From NCBI GenBank assembly GCA_035560815.1, contig DATMYR010000010.1, positions 101,924 to 165,923 on the forward strand: a DNA stretch of 64,000 nucleotides, written 5' to 3'. This DNA comes from UBA5314 sp035560815. GTDB lineage: Bacteria; Bacillota; Syntrophomonadia; Syntrophomonadales; Syntrophomonadaceae. The notes under the pieces were generated by a model. The model ran no database searches. It was not told where the DNA came from and saw only the letters and a program-made list of their open reading frames with translations. The position numbers and the translations under genes are program-made. Positions 50,866 through 59,791 of this stretch are shown in pieces. Every line of letters starts with the position of its first letter. Position 1 is the stretch's first letter.

Positions 50866-51783
50866 ATGAAAAGAAAGTATTTTGTATTGTTGGCATTAGC
50901 TGGGATATTACTGGTATTTACTCCTCAGGTAAGGGCTGATAGTATACCGACTGTCTTTTTAAATGGAAGGGCATTATTTTTCGATGTGCAACCTGTTCTA
51001 ATAAACGGAAGACTGTTGGTACCACTTCGCGGCATATTTGACGCCTTGGGTGCCAGCGTTGCTTGGAATCCAGATACAGAAACCGTATTCGCGATTCAAA
51101 ACAATACCTCGATTGTTCTTTCGATCGGTTCTCAAACTGCCTATAAGAATGGAGGACCGGTTAACTTGGATGTTCCTGCCACCGTAGTGCAAAATCGGAC
51201 TATGGTGCCTTTGCGTTTTGTGGCAGAAGCAATGTCATGTTATGTTCATTATGATCCGCCTACGAATGTTGTAACGATTCTAACCAGTTCGCAGTCTACA
51301 CCGAATGTTGAACAAACACCGAATGTTGAACAAACACCGGTTGTTGAACAAACGCCGGTTGTTGAACAAACGCCGGACGTTGAACCTCCACCGAACGGGA
51401 ATATCAGCAATGTTACTTTTACTATAGGAAGCTGCAACTATGAGGTAAATGGGGTAGAAAATTTGATGGATTTTGCCCCATATATTCATAATGACCGGCC
51501 CTTCATTGTTGCGCGTTATCTAGGGCGAGCATTAAATATCGATGATTCCAATGTTATTTGGGATGAAGATAACCAAACTATAACCCTCTTAAAAGGCGAT
51601 AGAGTTGTTCAATTAAAAATAGGCAGTAATACTATGTTGGTGAATGGCGCCGCAATAACATTAGATGCTGCACCAGAAATAACCGAATATCGGGTTTGTC
51701 TACCCCTAGCGTTAGTTTGCCAAGCTTTTGGAGCTACAGTAAGTTTTGATGCTGCTACGCAAACAATAACAATTAACAGCTAA
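50866..51783 (+). CDS. Secreted protein with two copper-amine-oxidase-N-like domains
   Basis: The 305 residues comprise a signal peptide (ends VRADSIP), a first CuAO_N-like domain (~27-140; VFLNGRALFFDVQPVLINGRLLVPLRGIFDALGA, core GRLLVPLRGIFDALGA), a linker of five TPxVEQ-type hexapeptides, and a second CuAO_N-like domain (~178-305; YEVNGVENLMDFAPYIHNDRPFIVARYLGRAL). These domains are common non-catalytic surface modules in Clostridia; no oxidase domain is present. The gene is 12 bases after the kinase and probably co-transcribed, so it may be the extracellular partner of that kinase. Confidence 0.82.
   Translation: MKRKYFVLLALAGILLVFTPQVRADSIPTVFLNGRALFFDVQPVLINGRLLVPLRGIFDALGASVAWNPDTETVFAIQNNTSIVLSIGSQTAYKNGGPVNLDVPATVVQNRTMVPLRFVAEAMSCYVHYDPPTNVVTILTSSQSTPNVEQTPNVEQTPVVEQTPVVEQTPDVEPPPNGNISNVTFTIGSCNYEVNGVENLMDFAPYIHNDRPFIVARYLGRALNIDDSNVIWDEDNQTITLLKGDRVVQLKIGSNTMLVNGAAITLDAAPEITEYRVCLPLALVCQAFGATVSFDAATQTITINS
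51299..51388 (+). repeat. 18-base tandem repeat coding the TPxVEQ linker
   Basis: Five copies of an 18-base unit (ACACCGAATGTTGAACAA type) encode TPNVEQ/TPVVEQ/TPDVEP. The first two copies are identical, as are the middle two nearly so, suggesting stepwise slippage expansion. Length variation between strains is likely. Confidence 0.8.
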
Positions 51784-51879
51784 ACAAAAATAAACCATTT
51801 TGACTCATTTTTTGTTCTTTGACGGGTTACATCAATAACAGAAAATAAAACAGAGAGTAAGCTATGGGAGGTTATACCT

Positions 51880-53130
51880 TTGCAAAAAACAATCATAGTA
51901 CTTGCAATTATTTTATCCATAATTGTTATTCCTTTAACGGCCCAGGCCGATGATGCTCCCCGGGTCATTTTGGATGGGCAAGAGCTTTCTTTTGAAGTGC
52001 AGCCAGTGATTGTAGATGGACGGGTGTTGGTGCCCATGAGGGAGATTTTAAATTATTTAGGGTTTAATAATATATTCTGGTATTCAGACACAATGAGTGT
52101 CAACTTTGCCAATAACAACACAGTCTCATCTTTTATTACTGTAGGTTCTCGCACAGCATGGGTAAAAAACAAGGAGATTCAATTAGATGTTCCGCCCATG
52201 ATTGTTGATGGCAGGACCATGGTCCCCTTGAGGTTCGTCGCTGAATCTGCCAGTTGTGCAGTCAAATATGATCCCCTATCCAATATCGTAAATATCCAGT
52301 CTTTGGGGTCATCGAATGATGTGAACCTGGATGATAACGTATGGTTGTATTATTCGGTAAACGGTGATGACTCACGGAGGATCATTAAGCAGAGGCCAGA
52401 TGGATCGGCGAATAAAACTGTGTATGCCCTTCAAGGTGATGCTTGCATTTACAATCTTAGAGAGAATGAACACCATATCAGTTTTAATCGGGGGGATAGT
52501 GCAGATGCCTATGGCATAGATGATGCAGATACTGTTACAGTATTGAAACCATGGGAAGATGACTTTGCTGTCAATAGGAATTATCTTTACTATAGCGACA
52601 TCGACTTTTGTTACAAAATCCGTGCTCAAGAAAACTGGATTTATTACATTAACACAGGTGAAAAAAGCCTTTACAGGGTTCAATCCGATGGCAGTTCAAA
52701 AACCATGATAGTAAACGCTGACCTTTCGTACAACTGGGAGTATGAAATCGTAAACGGATACATTTACTATCTGGCCTGGGACCAGCACTTATATCGGGTC
52801 AATTTGGATGGATCAGGCAAAGTGCAAATCACTTCAAAGCCCGTAGAGCACTTCGCCATAACGGATAAGGAGATATACTATGATCTTCCTGTATACAATT
52901 ATGACAATGATCACCGTGAGATCGTAGGTGTAGATGGAATATGCAAAGCTTCAATTGACGGAAGCAACACAGTAAAGATTTGTGATGATGGAGGATACTT
53001 GGCAATAAGTAACGGCTGGATATATTATATAAGCTTCAATAATACCGGAGCCTTATACGCTATTCGGACGGACGGATCGGATAAAACCAAAATTGTCAAT
53101 GAACGTGTGACAGAAGTCGTGCTACGTTAA
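51880..53130 (+). CDS. Secreted CuAO-N-domain protein with beta-propeller (DUF5050-like)
   Basis: The 416 residues start with a signal peptide (ends LTAQADDAP). The CuAO_N-like domain (~25-140) contains VILDGQELSFEVQPVIVDGRVLVPMREIL (core DGRVLVPMREI). Then ~270 residues of YWTD-like blades follow: NWIYYINTGEKSLYRVQSDGSSKTMI, YIYYLAWDQHLYRVNLDGSGKVQI and GWIYYISFNNTGALYAIRTDGSDKTKI, each marked by IYY and DGS. This resembles DUF5050 propellers. TTG 51880 follows GGGAGG. A strong terminator follows at 53181. Confidence 0.82.
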   Translation: MQKTIIVLAIILSIIVIPLTAQADDAPRVILDGQELSFEVQPVIVDGRVLVPMREILNYLGFNNIFWYSDTMSVNFANNNTVSSFITVGSRTAWVKNKEIQLDVPPMIVDGRTMVPLRFVAESASCAVKYDPLSNIVNIQSLGSSNDVNLDDNVWLYYSVNGDDSRRIIKQRPDGSANKTVYALQGDACIYNLRENEHHISFNRGDSADAYGIDDADTVTVLKPWEDDFAVNRNYLYYSDIDFCYKIRAQENWIYYINTGEKSLYRVQSDGSSKTMIVNADLSYNWEYEIVNGYIYYLAWDQHLYRVNLDGSGKVQITSKPVEHFAITDKEIYYDLPVYNYDNDHREIVGVDGICKASIDGSNTVKICDDGGYLAISNGWIYYISFNNTGALYAIRTDGSDKTKIVNERVTEVVLR

Positions 53131-53180
53131 TCAAATGACTTCAGCGGGTGTCCCACCCACCGCACAATTTTTAGAGCAAA

Positions 53181-53215
53181 AAAGTCACGGAAAAGTCCGT
53201 GACTTTCGTGTTTCT
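53181..53215 (+). terminator. Terminator after the propeller protein gene
   Basis: A perfect 11-bp stem AAAGTCACGGA/TCCGTGACTTT (53181-53191 with 53196-53206) with loop AAAG, followed by CGTGTTTCTT. It ends cassette 1. The following 53216-53648 holds no gene; it has a short direct repeat TATCATGAACC at 53436-53458. Confidence 0.8.
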
Positions 53216-53648
53216 TGCGTGCCCAGCCCAAAATACATTCTCAATATCGTACAACGACAGATGTCTAATAAGCCCTAAAACAGAAAATTACACGTTTAAG
53301 GAAAAAGAAAGTCAAAAATATAAAAGTGCGTTATAATTTTTTTAGCATAATTTGGCGAAACCTGGAGAAATTTCTTCATGTCATCGTTTGAAAGAAAGTC
53401 CATCATTATGTAGCGGGGAGACTTGTTAGCGATTTATCATGAACCTATCATGAACCTATCATGGGATTGTTTCGGTAGGCAGTTTACAATTACTTTGAGG
53501 ATCAGGAAGCAATCAGAGCCGAATGATTTTAGAGAAAATAGAGGTATTGGTTTCGGACAGACACGACTTTGACTTTCGGGATTTTGAAGAATGCAAGGGG
53601 ATAGTAGTTTCTCCTCATTAAAAATATTAGAAAGAGGTGTAATAACAG

Positions 53649-54374
53649 ATGGCATTTTGCAGGCAATGTGCACAGCAATTGGCGGATGACGACCTGTTCT
53701 GCACGGTATGCGGGGCGTCACAAGGGGCAGTCGGGGCAGCTACAGGTCGACCTGGAACTGCATCAAATGACCGCTTGAATGAGGTTATGGGGGTGGCAAT
53801 AGGAATACTGACCAGACCTATCAGCACCATCCGTGCTGTTGTGGGAATGGATTTTCATACCATCGGAATTTTGGGAGGGGCTATTGCTATCCTAACCGGT
53901 CTACTAGGTATGTGGGCGGTTTCTGCTTTGGGAAATTCCATTATGGATATGATTCCGTTTGCTTCAATGGGGAGCAGTAGTTGGACTTCGGATTTCCCCT
54001 GGGGAAAAGTATTTGCCTATTCACTGGTAGGTATCATCATGATTATGCTGGCCTTATTCCTCGGCCTTTTTAGTATAGGAAAACTGATGTTTAAATCCAA
54101 TTCGACTGCTATACCTTATCTAAATGTGGCAGTGGCCAGTACTATTCCGACGATTGCAGCTATGATCATTGGCATTATCTTCTGCTACATTTTTGCACCC
54201 ATGGGCTTCCTGGTTTTTAATATGGGCACCATGGTTAGCATAGTGTGCATATTCTTTGGCCTCAAGGAAATTAGTCTTGGAGAAGATGACCGTTTGGCTT
54301 ACGGCTTAGCCCTGGTTTTCCTGGTCTATTACTTTGTACTTTACCTGGTGGGCAAGATTCTGGCTTCCATGTAA
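53649..54374 (+). CDS. Zinc-ribbon polytopic membrane protein (Yip1-like)
   Basis: The 241 residues have an N-terminal zinc ribbon, CRQC...CTVC (4-21), like those of the two kinases. A ~30-residue linker leads to five hydrophobic segments (~70-240), e.g. IGILGGAIAILTGLLGMWAV and VFAYSLVGIIMIMLALFLGLF. The layout zinc ribbon plus Yip1-type membrane domain is a common Firmicutes arrangement of unknown function. AAAGAGGTG precedes ATG 53649. The shared ribbon type suggests a link with the kinase cassettes, as inference only. Confidence 0.75.
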   Translation: MAFCRQCAQQLADDDLFCTVCGASQGAVGAATGRPGTASNDRLNEVMGVAIGILTRPISTIRAVVGMDFHTIGILGGAIAILTGLLGMWAVSALGNSIMDMIPFASMGSSSWTSDFPWGKVFAYSLVGIIMIMLALFLGLFSIGKLMFKSNSTAIPYLNVAVASTIPTIAAMIIGIIFCYIFAPMGFLVFNMGTMVSIVCIFFGLKEISLGEDDRLAYGLALVFLVYYFVLYLVGKILASM

Positions 54375-54649
54375 CACTCACCGCGAGAGATTCCTTAAAA
54401 CTTCCTCAAAGAGAAGGGCCTCATGCGAGTCATAACCTGGCTAGCATGAAAATAACATGAAACGCTATCAGATGGGTACCAGCATATAGTATATTCTTTT
54501 CGTAATCACTCTGATGTGGGATGCACGTTGATTCATAGAAGAGCTTGGAGAAAATCTGAAAGCAAAGATATTCTTTACAATCTTGGAAACATGGACAATA
54601 GCAGGCGCGGATAGGGGCATTGCTTGATCTCTATGATAATTCCATTACA

Positions 54650-54821
54650 GGCGAAACAAGCCGTATTTAAATATATCGAATTATTTTACAACCGGAAAAG
54701 ACTGCACTCTGAAAATGGCTATATAGCGCCATTAAACTGAAAGACACAGCATGATCGTAAAACGAAAGCTAAGCAACAGCAATTAGGGGTTCATCGTGTC
54801 TAAGGGTTCTAGGTAAGGTCA
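54650..54821 (+). pseudogene. Remnant of an IS3-family insertion sequence
   Basis: Frame 54651-54740 encodes AKQAVFKYIELFYNRKRLHSENGYIAPLN and stop, the C-terminal end of an IS3-family OrfB transposase (core YIELFYNRKRLHS). Upstream codons of the transposase are missing or broken by stops. TGTCTAAGGGTTCTAGGTAA at 54797-54816 followed by GGTCA resembles the right inverted end of such elements. The rest of 54375-54983 shows no gene. The element marks past transposition at the boundary between the two cassettes. Confidence 0.75.
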
Positions 54822-54983
54822 ATATATATGTAAGGATATTTAGCATCAAAGGTAGTATGGCTTTATATCCTTTTCTTTTAGTCAGACAAACTTAGTCAAT
54901 ATTTTGATTGTTATTTGTTAGATTATTGACTCCTATCAGGTGAAAACAAACAGGGATTAAAATAAGTGAATGGAGGGATTGAA

Positions 54984-56276
54984 ATGTTAGAAGATATTCA
55001 TGAGCAACAAACAGTCAATAGAGGAAAGTTCTATAACCAACTAAAACGATTTAATTATTTTAATCTTATTGCTATGATGCTTTTCGCTTTCGCTTTTTGC
55101 ACAGTCCCATCATTACCGGCTAGAGCCGAAGACGCTCCCCGGGTGTCCATAGATGGTCAAGAGATTGCTTTTGATGTGCCGCCGGTGATTGTGGAGGGGC
55201 GGGTGCTGGTGCCATTACGCGCCATATTTCAGGGTTTGGGATATGATATAGGGTGGGTTGATTCAGAACAAACCGCATCTGGTTTTATTGGGCATCAAGC
55301 ATTTAATATAAAAGTAGGAGAATATTTTGCAACATTAGACAACACAACTATAAACTTTGATGTACCGGCACAAATAATAGATGGGCGGGTATTAGTGCCG
55401 TTGAGAGTGGTGGCGGAAGCCTGTTTGTGCAAAGTGGAATATGACGCTTCATCAAACGCAGTAAATATATCAAGAGGAAATGTGCAAGTGCTTGGCCTTT
55501 CATTATGTCAAGGGTATAATTCGGCTTTTTCGGGATATGGTGTCGATAGTAAGTTCAGTGTAAAGTCACCTTCAATATTCGGGGTAATTGATCTTGCTGG
55601 GGGTTTCTCGCAAGAAATTACATTTAACTGGTATTTTGTAAATAACGGGACAAAGGAATTGTTAATGTCTAATACACTGCCATACGAAATGTACGGCGGC
55701 TACTCTATTTTGCCTCAAGATAAATATCGCATAGGAGACTGGCAGCTTCAGGTTGTATTACGGAACCACATTTTGCAGACTTGCAACTTTTCGATCAATG
55801 ATGATCCAACCATATATGCTACCAAAGACTTCGATATCGGTACATATAAGGGGTATATTTTATTAGGACGGCCGACTGGGTGGGGAGAAATCAAAATGAA
55901 TAATGGAGTGTTCATAAGAGGCGGATGTGGTAGTACTAATTATCAGGTAATTGGCGAATATGATACCTGGTATGACTTGCCGTTTGAACTCGATTTATCA
56001 ACAATTTCCGTTACTAAAGGGGATTGGAATTACCCAGATGGGACCGAATTCTCAGGGGAATATGCACCATATATATACGCTAGTTCGAAGACAGTAACGG
56101 ATAAAAAGGATTTTCAATATTACTATTATGTAAATGGGACTTTCACTTATGCAGATAATAGTACGAAATCTGTTCGCGGATATTATAAGGGTTTTGATCC
56201 TACCTATCGCTTTGATAGAATACCCCTACTGGATGGCACCCCTGAAGAGGCAGCCAGGGCAGGGAAAGTCCAATAA
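54984..56276 (+). CDS. Secreted CuAO-N-domain protein with MORN-like C-terminal part
   Basis: The 430 residues start with an unusually long N-region (~25 residues) before the hydrophobic signal core (LIAMMLFAFAFCTVPSLPARAEDAP). The CuAO_N-like domain (~50-160) contains VSIDGQEIAFDVPPVIVEGRVLVPLRAIFQGLGY (core EGRVLVPLRAIFQGLG) and LDNTTINFDVPAQIIDGRVLVPLRVVAEA. A middle beta-rich region of ~120 residues follows. The C-terminal part has MORN-like units: YKGYILLGRPTGWGEIKMNNG, NYPDGTEFSGEY and RGYYKGFDPTYRFDRIP. ATG 54984 follows GGAGGGA. It is paralogous over its whole length to the protein at 59792. Confidence 0.8.
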   Translation: MLEDIHEQQTVNRGKFYNQLKRFNYFNLIAMMLFAFAFCTVPSLPARAEDAPRVSIDGQEIAFDVPPVIVEGRVLVPLRAIFQGLGYDIGWVDSEQTASGFIGHQAFNIKVGEYFATLDNTTINFDVPAQIIDGRVLVPLRVVAEACLCKVEYDASSNAVNISRGNVQVLGLSLCQGYNSAFSGYGVDSKFSVKSPSIFGVIDLAGGFSQEITFNWYFVNNGTKELLMSNTLPYEMYGGYSILPQDKYRIGDWQLQVVLRNHILQTCNFSINDDPTIYATKDFDIGTYKGYILLGRPTGWGEIKMNNGVFIRGGCGSTNYQVIGEYDTWYDLPFELDLSTISVTKGDWNYPDGTEFSGEYAPYIYASSKTVTDKKDFQYYYYVNGTFTYADNSTKSVRGYYKGFDPTYRFDRIPLLDGTPEEAARAGKVQ

Positions 56277-56564
56277 CATTAATAAACAACATAATGTGTG
56301 TCATTATCCAAAAGGAGACTTTAACAAGAAGATCGGCTGAACGCAATAGCCAAATCTCGCGTGATCTATCCGTGACGTATTGTCGGGGGAGCAGGGGTCT
56401 TGTGCTTGGGGCTGTTGATCCCCATAATACACAAAATGCGAAACAGGAAGGCGCAGAAAGAGGCGGATACACTACCTGGCAGATAAGACCGATGTCCAAA
56501 GAGAATGTAATACCGGACGGTGAGGAGAGGGAATATTCTAAGAAAACTGGGAGAGGAGTATAGT

Positions 56565-57746
56565 ATGAAAAAGTTAATAATCTGCTGCATATGTATCTGT
56601 TTACTGGCAGCACTTTTAGGAGGATGCTCGAAATCAACCTCTACCACGAAAACAAAAATCGAGGAAGCTAGTCTCTTTCCAGTCAAGGTTGATAGCAAAT
56701 GGGGTTTTATTGACAGTAAGGGTAATTTGGTTATAAAACCACAGTATGAAAATAATTTCCCCTATTTTCATGAAGGACTGGCCGCAGTAAAAATAAACGG
56801 CAAATGGGGGTTTATAGACACTAAAGGCAAGACGATTGTTGAACCGCAATATGATTTACCAAAGGAATCTTATATTATGTTTAGTGAAGGCCTTTCCGCA
56901 GTATATGTAAACGGTAAATGGGGCTACGTAAACGATAAAGGAAAGATGGCCATTGATCCCCAATATGATGAGGTTCATAGCTTCTCTGAAGGTCTTGCAG
57001 CAATAAAAATTCAAGACAAGTTTGGATTTATCGACACAAGAGGCCGGACGGTTGTTGAACCACAATATTCCAATGCATTTGATTTTTCTGAAGATTTTGC
57101 AGTTGTAGAAAACAATAACAGATGGAGTTACATAAACAAGAATGGTAAGGAAGTTTACCATCTCGATGGTCACTTTCAAGGAATAATACCGTTACAATCG
57201 TTCCATGAAGGTTTTGCCGCCGTATGGATTAATGATAAATGGGGCTTTATTGATAAAAATTGCAAACTAGTCATTCAACCTGTGTATGAAACCTTCGATG
57301 CACCGGCGCCAAGATTTTCCGAAGGATTAGCAGCAGTAAAAGTAGATCAGGATAAATGCGGGTTTATAGACACTACTGGTAAGATAGTCATTCCAGCTAT
57401 ATATAAAAGTGTCAAGAATTTTAAAGAAGGCCTGGCTGCGGTTGAAGATGTCGGGAAGTATAGTTATATATGGGGATATGTTGATAAGACGGGGAAAGTG
57501 ATCATCCAGCCTCAATATGAATTTACTTCAGGATTCAGTTTTGGATTGGCCAGTGTTACGATAAACAGTAAAGAAGGAATAATCAATAAAACCGGCCAGA
57601 TGATTATTCAACCTCAATATGAGGTTGCTATTCCGGCTAGATCAGATCTTGTACAAGTATTCTCAGAACGAGGGAATGAGTCCGACAACTTTGGGTATGT
57701 TGACCTGAACGGCAAAATGTTGTGGCCGCAGCAAGAAAAAAAGTAG
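56565..57746 (+). CDS. WG-repeat lipoprotein
   Basis: This 393-residue lipoprotein has a signal peptide rich in Cys (IICCICICLLAALLGGC), with lipobox GGC at ~21. The rest is about nine WG (KWG) beta-repeats of ~38 residues, each with a pattern like KWGFIDSKGNLVIKPQYE and FHEGLAAVK. The repeats run almost to the C-terminus (FGYVDLNGKMLWPQ). Such repeats form surface beta structures and are thought to mediate protein binding. GAGAGGAG precedes ATG 56565. The stretch 56277-56564 before it has no supported gene. It is followed at 52 bases by the second kinase. Confidence 0.85.
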   Translation: MKKLIICCICICLLAALLGGCSKSTSTTKTKIEEASLFPVKVDSKWGFIDSKGNLVIKPQYENNFPYFHEGLAAVKINGKWGFIDTKGKTIVEPQYDLPKESYIMFSEGLSAVYVNGKWGYVNDKGKMAIDPQYDEVHSFSEGLAAIKIQDKFGFIDTRGRTVVEPQYSNAFDFSEDFAVVENNNRWSYINKNGKEVYHLDGHFQGIIPLQSFHEGFAAVWINDKWGFIDKNCKLVIQPVYETFDAPAPRFSEGLAAVKVDQDKCGFIDTTGKIVIPAIYKSVKNFKEGLAAVEDVGKYSYIWGYVDKTGKVIIQPQYEFTSGFSFGLASVTINSKEGIINKTGQMIIQPQYEVAIPARSDLVQVFSERGNESDNFGYVDLNGKMLWPQQEKK

Positions 57747-57797
57747 CCGAAAGCTGGCTAAATAACAAATAGCTAATATTAAAAGGAGCGTAGGAGA

Positions 57798-59594
57798 TTG
57801 ATAAAATGTCCAGTCTGCAACCATGAGAATACTGATAACAGCAAGTTTTGTGGTTATTGTGGATATAGCTTTGCCGGAACTCCGACGGGAAAACTTAATC
57901 CCGACACCATGCTCGAAGGTCGATATATCATTATAAAAACGATAGGTCAGGGTGGTATGGGGGCGGTATATTTGGCCCTGGATACCCGGCTTAAGAATAT
58001 GCCGGTAGCCATCAAAGAAATGAGCACCAAAGCGGTAGGCGGAGACCTTCAGGGAGCAATTGATAGCTTTCAAAAGGAAGCACAACTTCTGATAAACCTC
58101 AGACATCCTGCATTGCCGATCATCTATGATTTCTTCTCCAGAGAAGAAAATCGCTGGTATCTGGTCATGGATTATATCAAAGGCGATAACTTAAAAGCAG
58201 AATTGCAAAAAAGAGGCCCCATACCAGAAGCAGAAGTAGGCAACTGGGCTATGCAACTATGTGATATCCTGGACTTCCTGCATAAGCGTAATCCCCCCGT
58301 AATATTCCGCGATTTAAAACCAGATAACATCATGCTTACACCTGAGGGACAAATAAAACTCATCGATTTCGGTATAGCCCGAAACTTCCAGCCAGGCAGT
58401 ACTGCAGATACCACCGCCTATGGCTCTGGTGGTTTCGCTCCTCCAGAACAATATGGAATAAATCAGACCGATCCTCGTTCTGATATATATGCCCTGGGAG
58501 CTACATTGCATTTCTTAATAACCGGAATAGACCCATCAAAGGGCCCATTCAGGTTTGAACCACCAAGCCAATATGTGAATGTTTCTATTAATTTGGAAAA
58601 AGCTATTATGCAGGCACTGGAACTAAAAGCAGAAGACCGACCTCAAAATATTGAGGCATTTAAGGCCATAATATCGCAGCCTATAATAGAAAAAACAGCC
58701 CTACAGGAAAGCGTTTCCCCAACCAATGATTCCTCACCTACTGAAATAATCGCCAGCACATGGAACGAAGCTGACACTGTGCCTTTAAATATATATCAAA
58801 ATCAATCGGTACCCGTACCGGCAGCCGTCATGAACGATAAACCCCAAAATCAATCTATTGCCGGGAACACTGTGCATCAGAGTAATCCGGATGTGAGCAA
58901 TATGAAAAGCAATGGAACAAATAGAAGATACCTGTTTGCGGGTGCAATGATAGTAGCCGTAATGCTGCTAATAGGCGGTGGTGCATTTTGGTTACATAAA
59001 GCCCGGTATGAGCAGGCAAATACAAGTGAACAAATTTCTAATAATCAAGCGATAATGCAGCAAGCCCAATCTAGTGATACTGCAGATTTGTCAAATAGTA
59101 TGGATAAAAACAATCAATCAAGCAAACAGGACCAAACGATGAATCAAAATAAAAACAGCAAAGTGATAGTACAAACTAACCTTGAGGAATTAAACAAAGG
59201 GGAGCAGATTGCAAACCAATATGATTCCCTCAGGGTGAACTTAATAAAGATGTTGAATAATCTCGCCGCTGGGCAGGGTTCTATTGATGATTTTTACAAT
59301 ACATGTAGTTCTGCAACCACGGATAGGCAAGCTTTATTAAGCGATGCTCAATCACTCCGCTACCATTCTAATAACCCAGAGATTCATAAGGATTTGATTA
59401 ATATGCTTAATTATTCTTTAGAATATTGCACTGTCTGTAGACAAGGAGCAGATGCTGTGAAACGGTCTGATGATAATGGCTTGAATAAGGCATTAAGCCA
59501 GGCACAAAGTCTATCTGAAAAGATTCAAGCGAGCCTGGACGCATATACGGATGTAATTAAACAAGAGCGAAACCGGTTAAAATCGGACACTTAA
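57798..59594 (+). CDS. Zinc-ribbon Ser/Thr protein kinase, membrane-anchored (cassette 2)
   Basis: This Hanks-type kinase of 598 residues is a paralogue of the one at 48817. The zinc ribbon CPVC...CGYC is at 4-24 and the kinase domain at ~38-295: GQGGMGAVYLA, VAIKEMS, catalytic FRDLKPDN (Asp ~172), DFGIAR, APPEQYG. A shorter linker leads to one TM helix (~378-398). An extracellular helical domain of ~170 residues (LEELNKGEQIANQYDSLRVNL...) replaces the Ser/Thr-rich tail of the paralogue. The kinase halves are close while the extracellular halves are unrelated, suggesting different stimuli. TTG 57798 follows TAGGAG. Confidence 0.87.
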   Translation: MIKCPVCNHENTDNSKFCGYCGYSFAGTPTGKLNPDTMLEGRYIIIKTIGQGGMGAVYLALDTRLKNMPVAIKEMSTKAVGGDLQGAIDSFQKEAQLLINLRHPALPIIYDFFSREENRWYLVMDYIKGDNLKAELQKRGPIPEAEVGNWAMQLCDILDFLHKRNPPVIFRDLKPDNIMLTPEGQIKLIDFGIARNFQPGSTADTTAYGSGGFAPPEQYGINQTDPRSDIYALGATLHFLITGIDPSKGPFRFEPPSQYVNVSINLEKAIMQALELKAEDRPQNIEAFKAIISQPIIEKTALQESVSPTNDSSPTEIIASTWNEADTVPLNIYQNQSVPVPAAVMNDKPQNQSIAGNTVHQSNPDVSNMKSNGTNRRYLFAGAMIVAVMLLIGGGAFWLHKARYEQANTSEQISNNQAIMQQAQSSDTADLSNSMDKNNQSSKQDQTMNQNKNSKVIVQTNLEELNKGEQIANQYDSLRVNLIKMLNNLAAGQGSIDDFYNTCSSATTDRQALLSDAQSLRYHSNNPEIHKDLINMLNYSLEYCTVCRQGADAVKRSDDNGLNKALSQAQSLSEKIQASLDAYTDVIKQERNRLKSDT

Positions 59595-59791
59595 GGAAAA
59601 TATGTCCCCGCTTGCCAAGACATAGAATTGAAAAACCTCAAATAGATTATTTTCTCCGTCCGACAGGGCCTTGTATAACCAGCATATCTCAGGGAGATAT
59701 CAGGAGGGCGTCATTCTAATAATACTGATTCTACAGTATTATTAATGAAACTACTGGGTTAGATTGTATTTTCCTAAGGAGGTACGGCCAA

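Noticed and set aside
53436..53470. Short direct repeats as a CRISPR array
   Set aside because: Only two to three adjacent 11-base units without spacers and no cas genes.
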